64,000 bases of DNA, taken from positions 30,813,640 through 30,877,639 of the forward strand of contig NC_135781.1 of NCBI RefSeq assembly GCF_028453695.1, given 5' to 3'. This document shows positions 11,001-23,000 of the stretch, one piece after another (position 1 is the stretch's first letter; every line of letters begins with the position of its first letter). This stretch comes from Augochlora pura (lineage: Eukaryota > Arthropoda > Insecta > Hymenoptera > Halictidae). The notes below the pieces were generated by a model. It saw only the letters and a list, made by a program, of their open reading frames with translations, was not told the origin of the DNA and made no database searches. The position numbers and the translations under genes are program-made.

Positions 11001-14000
11001 GCTATACTATTTAATCTAGCAATTAAAGTATGTTACTTACATCATTTCTGGCTCAAAATACAGTCAATAAAATTTCGTTGCCCAAAAGTAGCGTCTATTT
11101 TGCCAATTAAAAAATTATGGTACTCGCATTTGTCTTAAAATGCTACAATTTTGATACATAACAATTACCAATAAAGAATAAAGCATAGCCTCTTCTAGAC
11201 TCCAATTTAATCTTGTTACTGCTATTAACAATTTCAGTCACTCCAAAACGTCAGTTCTCAAGCCGCCTACTATTAACTTTTTATTATGTGTACTATGTGA
11301 AAGCACCCTATGCACCATGGACGAACCATACATTTTCCGAAGCGGCGACGAAACATTGAGCCGCGAGGACCAACACCGCGAGTTCCCGCAAAAGTTCAAC
11401 AACTTCTGAACGGCGAACGCCGCCGCCGCGGCAGGCGTGAACAACCGGCTCGAACTAGACGCATGCATTTTCTAAAGTGTAGTTCCCCGGACGATGACTC
11501 CGAATCCTCATAGTTCCGAACCGACGTTCCGTTCGTTTATAGCGCGGGGGCTCTTATAGCTGGACAAGTTGTTGAAACCGACGCGATCAAAGTTTTTTCC
11601 TTCGCCGCGGTCTGGAAAAGCTCGTCCGCGAACAACGCCGTCCGCGATTATTAGCGGAATACGAGCGGCACAATGTGTCATCGATGCTTCTTCCAGCGAC
11701 TTCCGTCGCCCGTGCGATTGGACATACGCCAAATTGGAGTTCGATCCGGTTCCTGCACCCGTCGGGATGCGCCGCGTTCCATCCAGACCTATACGTCTTC
11801 CTGATATATTCCCGTCCCGGCGAAACTCTCCGGTGAAAAAAAGAAATCGAAACAGATGTACATTCGAGGTTTGGGTCTTTTTCGGATCGCGTTACGAAAT
11901 TCTGTACACGGTTTACGGCAACCGACGGTGCTATATTAACCCTTTGCGCTCCACGCCATTTTAACTTCATGGCTAAACTTATTTTGGACGAGCACTATAG
12001 CTCGTGCTATATACAGACACTATAGTCTGTATTTTCTATAAATCATTGGGGCAATTTATGAAATTGAGTGCGTGTAACAGTTACGCTTTGAACGATTCTT
12101 TGAAAATTAATAGATTTGATAATGTAAAAATATTTTCAGAATATCGTAGAACAATCTTGAACGGAGTCATCACTCGAGTGCAAAGGGTTAACACCTCCGC
12201 GGCTATTTGTACCGGAATTTTGTCCCCGAGATCATGGTCAGCTGTTTATTTCTATTTATTCAACTGATATTCTAATCGACGGACTTTTTTAATTGTTGCT
12301 TGAAATTGTCGTAGGATTCACCTCGTCGGGTCTCCATTTTTTCTTAATTAATTTGTCTGTGATTGTATCAGATTCTCATAAAAATCGGGATGATGAAAAG
12401 ACGAATAAAAATTTGAAGTTCGTAATTTTACAGAGTGTATTAAAATTATGATATGGAAATTAGGGGTTCCTGAGGTCATTTGAAGTAACTTTTTCCTCAG
12501 CGAAATTGCAATCCGCGGCTTTGTTTACGAGTTATTAAAGAAAAACAGTGACCAATGAGGGGCGAGCTCGGTTGACGCAAGGCGGCCGTGCCAACGAGCA
12601 GACGAAGTCCAGTTGAGTTGCGCCAGCTGATCTCTCCTCTCATTGGTCACTGTTTTTGCTTAATAACTCGTTAACGATATTTCGGAGAAAATTTCTGTAA
12701 AGGAAAAAGTTACTTGAAATGATCTCAGGAATCTCTCCATTCACCGCAAGTACCATAATTCTGTATATTTCATTGGGCATGTACTGAAACGCAATAGTAT
12801 TGTTAAAACATTGAGTTAAATAGGATTTCTAGATATTAATAGCTAATATAATATAGTAATACATACTATAATAATAGATAATATAGTAATATATAATATA
12901 AACAATTTATGCACCAAGGTATTTGACTATCCTATAAATATAAACAAATCATGGAAACACTTTTATTTTCTAAAAAACAACTTCAACCATTGCAATCAAT
13001 ATCAAAAATTCCCAATCAAATTATTTTACTGTCATAAAAATACCTGACCATCCTATACAAAATTCTGTCGCAGACACTTTAGAGTAACGCCGTGTAACGG
13101 CAAAATACAATTAAAAACCACGATAAGTGTTCCTCATTCATACGAAAATCGTGGAGACGTTTCAAGAAATCGATATCACGTTATCAATTACAGAGACGGC
13201 CCTATCAAGCGAAGTCGCGCGAAGAACGTTTCGGACAGGTGAAATTATATATTCATGTATTAATAATCTCCCTAATATTAGAAACGCGATGAATAAAAAC
13301 CGTCGCTCCGACACCAGCCGGAAATTATTCAAGAGCACGGAACGCTGAATGAAGTTCCCGCGATCTCGTAGGAATCTTTAATCGAAAATTTTTCGCTCTA
13401 GTTTCCCGAGGCAGCGGCGTCCCGGTGTTTTCTAATTGCCGCGGCGCACCGACAGGAAATCTGTGTCACGTCCCGTCGATTGCCCCATTACAAATACATG
13501 AACGATCCGCGCGAGCGCGCGAGGACGTATATGGGTTAGCCCGGCGCGGTTTAACTCGATAAATATTTATCGAGCGACGGACAAATTTTATCTGTCAAAT
13601 TAAGCGGCGAGTCCGGCCGATTACGTTTTCACGGCGAAACGAACGTGAAATCGATAGCCGCGACGACGCGGTAAGAAGCGACGACGCCGCGAGATGTTTT
13701 GGAAAGCGTCGCGATTAAGGCGGCCGGTTATCAACGGACGAGTTCATTAATCAACGTTTTTCGGAGAATTGTTCGTATTCGGGTGTCGTCAAACGCGAGC
13801 CCCGCATTTTCGTTGGTCTATTAACGGTATCGATTAATCGAGGGGTCCGAGACCGATCCCGGGAACACGAGGGGACATCAGCTTTTTTCGGCCGGATTTT
13901 CGGTTCTTCTTGGGAAAAGCAAGTTTGTGAGATCCACCCTTGTCGTGTCTGGTCGCCGTGGGGCTCTCTCGATGGGGTAATGAATACGAAAAAATCGAGA

Positions 14001-17000
14001 TACGGTAAATCTTGCGGCGACCGCTTTCTGTGATACTGAATTGGCTTTCTGTCCTTGCCGAGTGCGGCCTCCTCGATCGTGCGCGATGCAAATCTGGCTC
14101 GCCGATGATTAATCAAAGTCTCCTTCGAGAGATACGATACAGATATCTTTGTGCTGGAGCAGGCAGTAAGTTTTGATTAATATAACATCATTAATATAGA
14201 AACTATTACGACCAAACTGTTATCTCATTTCGAAACCCTGTAACTCTGCGTGAAAAAATTGTACGTTACTCTTTCTGTACTCATTTTAAAGAGTAAAATC
14301 TATAGTTTTATATCCGTTAATTTATTTTATTATTTTTATGAAAAATATGAAACTCAGTACTATTTATTGTAACATGAATTCAGAAGCTAAAATTGCTTTT
14401 CCGAAATTGGTTACATTCAAACATCTCTACAAAGACTAAAAAATTTTTTTACGCATCTGACTAACAATAATCTTATAGAAGGATGTCCCCCCTTTAAAAT
14501 GACGTCTCAAAAGTTGATCTGGGATTTTTTTTCACCGTTCCATCGTAATTTTACTGAGAAGTGGTCATCTATAATTTTTCTTAATTTTGCGGAGCGATGA
14601 ATTTCGCGACATTATTATTAATAAAAAGGAATATTTGTTCGATTATTCTTTCTTTTAATTGCTTCAAGTAATGTTTATTAATAATATAACAGTCGGATGC
14701 TAGGTTGGAGCCGTTTAACTATTAGCCTGTAGTTTGCATGCGATGGAAAGAGGTTAAATCGAACGATCGGAGAAATTCACAGAGAACGTGTCGGTTTTTC
14801 GCCTGCTGTGTCGCGGAGTCGATGAATGTATCTATTTCTGCGCGTGTCGCATCAAATTTTAATCGTTGTTATTAACTGTCTTCCAGCCGGTTTCGCGTCT
14901 GACGTCACGTGTGCCACCGATCGATACGGCTAGCTGTTATTTGGTCACTTTACCACTAAATCGGCGTTGTGATTTAATGAACGGATTACGTGGACGAAGA
15001 TGCGATCGAATTACCGTCGTCCTTTTGACATAATCGCGCGTCAGAGAGCTTAAATACAGTTCAACCATAATTTGCATCACATCTATTAACAAATTTCAAA
15101 TCAATGGAATCAGAGTTTACTATACTTTTAATTTAATTTTCAATTCCTTAATATTTTTCACAGGAAACACAAGGCTATAATAACTATTTATATTTAATTA
15201 TGTAATTAATAATTTCCATAGAAAATTCTTAACAATGTAACTTAATATAAAAGCTCTTGTAATAGTAATTAATTACCTCCACTTTTATAACTCTTCACAC
15301 CTTTTAAAACATTCTTCTTTTAATCTTTCCTTGATTTTTCAACGTCGATTTAATTATTTTAACACATTTACATTTTACATTTTTTATTTCAATATTCCAC
15401 GTAGATTAAATAATAAAAGATACACTTTGATTACGCTCGGCTCGATGTAACGTATGTAAATGTAAATGAAGCTTCGTGACGGCGTGAGCCTGAATTAGGT
15501 TCGACGAAAGATAATGCAGATCTCGGTTGCAAATGAAAATGCATCCCGTCCGGATTGATTTCAATTTGCGAAAAGTGACGGAATCGGATTAAGATGACTG
15601 AACCCTGTGATCGAGAACCGGCTCTTCCGCCTTCTATACATATATTTAGCGCAAAGTAGTTCAGCTCTTCATTACCTTCCACTTTAAAGAATTCAGCTTC
15701 TGCTCCAATTGTGACTAATCTGCCAACCGCGACATACATTTGAAAGAGCAACGCCGACGTCTATGGGCGCCAGACGTTTTTAATATTTTTAAACACGCAG
15801 AAACGGGCACGGGACGGTATTAACACTGGCGGAGGCACGACGATGTTTTTCATATTTTTGACTAATAATAAATGCACGATGTTCTTATTGTTTTCGATTA
15901 ATAATAAGTGCACGATTTTTTTTAATAATTTCGACTAATAACAAATGCATGATGTTCTGAATATTTTTATACGATCATGGTTAGACGCACGACATTTTTA
16001 ATCTTTTTAAATAATTTTTATCTTCTCGTAGCTATTGGAAATTAACTAATTGGAAATTGATGAATTTCAGATGTCATCTATAAATGCATTCTAATGTCAT
16101 TGATATACTCAGTGAACTGTTACACTATACAGTATAGTAACAATTAATTCACGTACATCTTGTTTAAAGTGAATACTATAATTTCCTGGTCTATAAAAAA
16201 TAGAAAAATATTTCAATAACACTATGGAATGCCCTTTAATTTTTTATCGAATTTCTATCGCAGCAATCGAATAATTATCGCTCCATCTTCGACGAGTACA
16301 CTTCGTTTCTTAAACTTCACCGTCGATTGTATAAATTCGTCGCGATATCAGGCAAACCGGTTCTATTAAATAATTTCATTTAACAGGATCGATTCGTCGC
16401 TGGCGTCCATTCTTCTTCCTGGCTAGCTGCATTAATCAGCTTAATTGGCGCATCAGCTGTGCCATTGTTGAGAGTGTCATTCACGGGACGCGTGTGTGAC
16501 GGAATTTTCGGTCCCCGAATCACTTCGACGATTTCTGACATAGTTCCATGTCGGCCATCAAGTTACACGGGGATCCTGACATAACGCGATTATTAATTTG
16601 TCAAGCGGAGCTATAAAAAAACCAACCGTCTCATTTATAGTCGCCATTTAGATTCGACGGGATCAATAGTAGTTGAGGCGTTGGCATTAAGCGAACTTTA
16701 AAACGAGAGCCAAGAAAAGGTGGCTCCGTGGCTCCGTGAATTATTCGATGTCGATTCAATTAATTAGGCAATGCGATTCATGGTTAAATTCGGTGATGAA
16801 ATTCAATAGATATTTTACGTTCATATTTTATCGCGGCAATTTCTTTAGCGGAAACTGAGAAATGAAATCCGTCTAATATTATGTGCTAGGCACAGGCAAA
16901 TCAAAGTTTGTTTCTTTTTTTAGTAATTTTTAGAAAGATACGATTCATAAATTAATCTTGTTAGGATCCTCTCTTTCATCTATTTATATCTGTTGTAAAT

Positions 17001-20000
17001 AGATATTTTACTAAATCAGTTAATCATTAACCCTTTGCACTTGGATACATTAAATAATTATTTAGTGATGCCTCTGAGTCACCTCTCGAGTGAAAAGGGT
17101 TAAGAAGAAGTACCTTAGTCATTATGGAGTTGTTAAGTAGTCCTTTTAACGTCTCCAAAAATTCATATTGTTAAGCTAGTTTTAAAAAAGTATTTAGCAC
17201 CTTTTCAAAGACTTGGCCCATACTATACTTGCCCACTGCAAGTAGCATAAACCACGAAAGACTAAAAGTATTAAAATAATGTCATAGTAGAGTTGGCGTT
17301 TCGCAGAAAGATCAACAGATTTATTGTTCTATTCCGACGACTTCGAATATTTGGAATACAACAATGGATACTCAGATCAGATTTCCATTTCCATTACAAA
17401 TTGCATCGTGCGATTAAAACAATTCGCACCATGGCGGGACTAGGCAGATCGTCGTGCAGCTCGCAGGAACGTTTTCGGCCGTCCAGGGACGAAAATAGAG
17501 AGGGCAAGCCCCGCGATCGGGCCGCGTTGTGCTCGTCCGCAACCGATCGGCGCACACCGGTTCGGCACGGTGCGTCATAAATGACCGATGACAGATTCCT
17601 CGAAGCCATTTCGTTGCGCATACGAAATCGCCACGGTCGGCGGTACATCAATAAAAAGTGATCGGCCACGAATAAATGCGCGCGACTTCGTCGACCCGTT
17701 CCCCGCCCGGCCCCGCGCCGCCCCTCGGTAATACGTGATCGGCGAGTTTTCGACTTTCCATCCGCGGCCGGGCTCCCTAGAATAGCCGCGCGCGAGCTAT
17801 CGTTCCGTGTGCGAGAGACCCGTTTACAATTGATCACGGTGATCGACGGATTCTGCGATTCTTCCGCGGCCGTCCGACGATATCGCGTGCTCGAAATGTC
17901 GGATGCCGCGCGACTGCTCCGCGGATTACTAATTTGTCAAACCTCTTTGCCGCTTCGACGATCTTCATGCTATAGTATGCTACCTACGATTAACGAGCGT
18001 GTTTTATATTTATTGATTTATTTTTCTGTTAATTTAATCCAAAGAAATTTGTGCGTTTTCATAGAAATTTTTGTGCTAGTAGCTGGTAAAAAATGCTTGT
18101 TTAATCGGGTTAGAGAATAATTTATATTTATTATATAAATGAGTATATCTTGGCTGTATTTCTTTTTGATTTGTTCTCATTTTCATAGACTGTACAGTGT
18201 CTGTAATGTGCGAGGATTATTCAGATTTTAGAACAGTAATAATTAATGCAGCAACTAGTAATTGAAGCAACTATATTTTGTTGCAACAATTTGCAAAATC
18301 ATTCGCAAAGTACATACATTCTTGTTAGCGTACACTATATACTCTGCAATACCTAAAAATTAATCATTTCGTTTCAATTTTCACAAAACTTATGCAATTA
18401 CCAATTAAAATCTTCTTCCTTCACACAATATACACATTGACATAAAAATTGCCATTATTTACGCAAGAAATAAAATCAATCTAATTATCTGAATATATAA
18501 TATTTAGTAAATGATATAATAATTCGGAACTTGACGAAAGAGGTAAAAGTACATAGTTCGATTACAATGAAAATAATTTCGCGAAAAATGCTCAGCTTTC
18601 GCAGATATCGATCAACGGGAGACGTCGCGAAATGAATTGTCATGTCGACGGAGGAGATTCTCGACGGTCGCCCTTCTTTTCGAGGAAGAAGGGTTCTTCG
18701 GCGAAGGGCACGCCGAGCGTTTGAAATTCGGCCAGGATTCGCGCGGAGTACCGTATCACGTACGGCGGAGGCGCGTGTGAGCACGGAATTCCACCTGTGG
18801 AGAAGTGTGCGAACAACGCGGGGATTCGACTTTGGGACCAGGTCGTAATTTATGCGCGCTACTGTGTATCTCGGGCCCTTTGCCGGCTCTCTCGATCGTG
18901 GCGACTACGATCGTAGTCGAGGACACGCTCCCGGAATCCGTAAACGGCCGTCGCGATTTTTTTACGATCCGCGCACGACATCGCGCATATTATCGCTCTT
19001 CTCGCTTCACGCTATTAACCCTTTGCACTCGAAGCCTTTTTAAGCTTAGATCCAAAATTGCTGTTTTGACCAGCTGTAGTATAGTACTTAGTATAATTTG
19101 CTGACTCGTTAAACTGTTATGCTTTTAACAGAAGGGTAATTAATAAAGTAAACATTATTTTGGTAATTTTATAACAATTTTTATTGGCGCTTCAGAGACG
19201 CAATTCGGGTGCAAAGGGTTGAGTCGGTTTCGAGGCTGATTAACGCGTTGAATGGCACGCCAATTTTACGGGGATTGTCTGTGGTGTCACGGTGAATTTT
19301 CTATTATGGGACATGTATGGGAGCGCCGATTATCGATGGCCCCCATGGCGTTCAACGCCATGTTAAGAGATTCTGGATTTTATGCAGTCGCGAGGTTTAT
19401 TTAAAAGAGTCGAAAGATCGAGAGTATTCGAGATTAATTACCATTTTCAGATCGCTGAAATTTTTTAAAGAAGAATGAATTTTCTGTGTGGCTTGTAATT
19501 TTTAAAGAAGATGAAGAAAATTTTTATTTTTCATTAGTGTCGACCGATTAGTGCACCTTACATGTGTATTTTGCATTTCTCTATTTATTATGTATTTCCA
19601 AAGAATTTTATTCATAAATAATGCCTGGAATTTTGATATTAAAATTGACTATTTTACGTTTTACATTTGTTTATTTTTTATCAATTTTCCAATTGCTATT
19701 AATGCATTTCATATATAAATATTTGTAGAAAATTATGTGTAAATAATTATGACGAATTAACTACATAATTCTCAAACAAAATTGTCACATTATTTAATCT
19801 CGCGTCGCTTTCTATATTCAACTAAATAACCAAAACTAATGGCCGAAAACAGTCTTTCGAATTTGTACAAATAATTACGAAACAGCACTATTTTCAATCG
19901 GCGGAAAATCGCGCGATTATTCGCCCGTCTTTCGAGACAGCCGTGGCGGCATTTAATTGGTCGTAATCTTCTAGAATGGGATCACGGAACACCTATTTAT

Positions 20001-23000
20001 TTATATGCTATTAACTTACTGCCGACGGTGATTCTATATTCGATGCATGCGCGGGCTGCGCGCTATAGGTTGACGTCTGACGACTGTCAGCGTTAACAGG
20101 ATACGCGAATGATCGTTTCAATTATCCCTAGCGCTGACCAAAGGCCGGCGCGCGGCGACGGTAATTAATGGACGTGTCAATCGATAAAGTCGCTTCTTGA
20201 AACAGTGACAAGGAGTTTACACATATCGAGATGCAAATATTTTGTCCGCCCTTACAATCGATTTAATTAGTTCGGATAATTGCGAGACGCCGCGCGTCGT
20301 TGTGACAGATACGAATCAGTTCATGCAAATCCAATGGTGAACGCTTTCGTGCCGATTTTAACAATTAGAATGACGAGTTTGTAAAATTGACTTCGTCTAG
20401 GTAATTATCAATATTGCACTTTTATTATTACCTTAATAATAGAGTAATTTTAGTGACATAATTTTGGGACTATTTTATTGACATCGAATGCATAGTTGAG
20501 AAATTTCAATAAAAAATCAACTCCGAAAATTTCCACAAAATTGAAGCAACTTAATCAACAAAACTGAAACTAAAATGTTCTGTTCTAGTATATACTAATA
20601 CGATTTATTTTACAGTTTCAGTTCATCCGCATATATTACAATAAAAATGAATTTAATCAACTATTAAAAAATTACTGTTATCCACATTCGACCATGAACG
20701 TATCAACATAATTTGCCTGACTCACACCGAGATTAAAATCCTACGTATAAAACGCTTTTAATAATAAACAAATGCATTTAACAAAATTATGTATAAGAAG
20801 ATAATCCGAAGGAATTCTCTCTATATTCTCAATATAGAAACAAAGATCTAAACGATAGATAAGGAACGTTCTAAACCTTCTTATAAATATAAGAATAAAT
20901 ATGAAAATACGGCATTATCGCAACAGCCCGCATGTGTTCAGGCATAAAACGCCAATCGCTGCCCACCTAGCGAACGCCGTCGATGGCTCGAGAGTCAGGT
21001 AGATGCCAGACAAGAGCGAAAAATAATAGAACAAGAAGAAGAAGAAGAAGAAGAAGAAGCATTGTGGAGAGGCTTACCGTGTCGCGATTTCGAGAGATCA
21101 TGGGCAGGCGATGCTGGCGAGTCGATGCTGCCGTCGTCCTCGCTGTCCGTGAAGCTCGTCGAACAGCGATGATTTGGGGTACGCTGACAACCGGTCGGAT
21201 AAGCTGCGCCTTGGAGATGATTGGCTCCCGGGCCGAGATGCTGTGACAATCGGCTCTGATAAAGCTCCTGGTGCGACGGGTAGCTGGCCGAGGTGTGCGC
21301 TGGCAGCATCGGGACACCGGAAGTCCCGCCGCTGCCGTACATCCGCATCGGTAACCAGGCTCCGTAGAGGCCGAGGGGCACGCCGAAACCTGGACGATAA
21401 GGATTCGTTAATTTCCTGTCGACGCGACTGCGTCGCAAATACCTGGCGACCATTTTTTTTTCACGAAATTATCAATCGAAATTACGATCCATTAAATTAT
21501 CGAGAAATTATGGAAGCAGAAATTCGATTTGAAGGAACGTGAAACAGGAATTCGTTCTTTTTAATTATTATTGTTGAAACAAAAATTGTCTGGTCTTAGT
21601 AAGGAGAAAACAATTTTTATATTTTCATAACACCTTTTATTAAACAATATCTGTTTTATCTATTTATTTTATTTATCGTGAAAAGTATTTAATATTAAAA
21701 GAATTATAAGTAATTTAATATTGAAATATTATAGTAATACCTCAGTAATAGATAGGAAATTAATTACTTTCATGACAATTGATTCACAGGTCGATAAAAT
21801 GTTAGAAAAATAAACATAAAAGTATTTTATCGAATAATGCCAATATCAATATTTATTCCTCAATATCAATATTATTATTAATATTTACAAAATATTAAAG
21901 TAGCACCTGAATACAATTTTCGTAATTTCAACCTAAGGCAGCGTTTCCAACGCTTCGTCTTTGCTCTAGTTCCCTAATAGCCGCCTTAAATCATCTACAA
22001 TTTCCATCAACTTCAATAAAAAGATCAAAGGTGATTTTCAAAGAAATATGAATGGGAAATTTCGAATAAATCCAGCTCCGTTTACCTTAATGTCCTTTTC
22101 GCAAATCAGTGAAAAAGTTGTTGGACGATTTCTAAATACCGGTAATCCAAGGTGGCCGACTGCATAATGCATCGTGCGGCGGGTTTCGGTTGAATTCTGA
22201 GGGAACGTACGAGCGTCTATCGTGGCACACGTGACCCCGTTTGCGCAGAGGTGGCACCAGTTTTGGATCGGATCTTAACGCGACGTAACACACCGTGGCT
22301 GACATTTAATGGCTCTTGATTGAAGGGGGATTTCATTTTCCGACGAAAGTAGGGCGCGCGATGCCTCAAATCGAATTTCGTTACATCCGGTACGGCGACA
22401 GAGACGTTCTGAAATATGTAATCGGCTATTGAGCGGGCTCGAACTCGATTTATTCATCGTTGCTTCCGCTCTTCACTTTTAATTAGTCCGCGTTAACCGG
22501 GAACGTTTCCCGAATCCGCGCCGATAAATTAACGAGCTCCCGATCTCGTTCGCGCGCCGCGACGATAATTGAATTATCTAAAGCCGGCGTATAACTCAGC
22601 CGACGGAATGGAATCCCGTGGATTTCCGCGCGCTCCACTTCCCGTTCGCGATATTACCTATTAACATTATCGGTCTATCGGCTCCTAATGGATTATTGAC
22701 AGGCCGAGTCCGAGGTGTCTATGCATGCTCAGCCGGTCGTCTATGCGGGGTCCGTTCGATCTCCATTGAGAACAATGATTCAAGGGAAAAGCGGCGCTTT
22801 CAATTGGTTCATTGATGCGTCCGTCACGCGGAATCTTCAAAGATGCTATTCAGATCGAGTGCTCTAACTTCTCTAAGAAATGGAACATGCTGCGCGATAG
22901 TGTCACGTGAACGCGAGAGCTGGGAACATAGATGAATGGTCCCCTTGCTTTTGGAGCTATGGAAATATTCGTCGCAGAGTCGATGCGATTTTTCTAGCAT

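Larger units (their letters stand above)
8028..21077 (-). other. unpg: unpg intron 2 (13 kb)
   Basis: This long intron lies between exon 2 (donor GTAAGC) and exon 3 (acceptor GCGCAG). I see no coding exon in it. It contains several TTAA-bounded inverted-repeat elements, one foldback element, short degenerate tandem repeats, and GC-rich patches near 8.5-9.0, 10.0-10.7, 11.3-11.9, 13.4-14.1 and 17.4-17.9 kb that could hold enhancers. No conserved protein is recognisable in its open frames. Confidence 0.75.
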
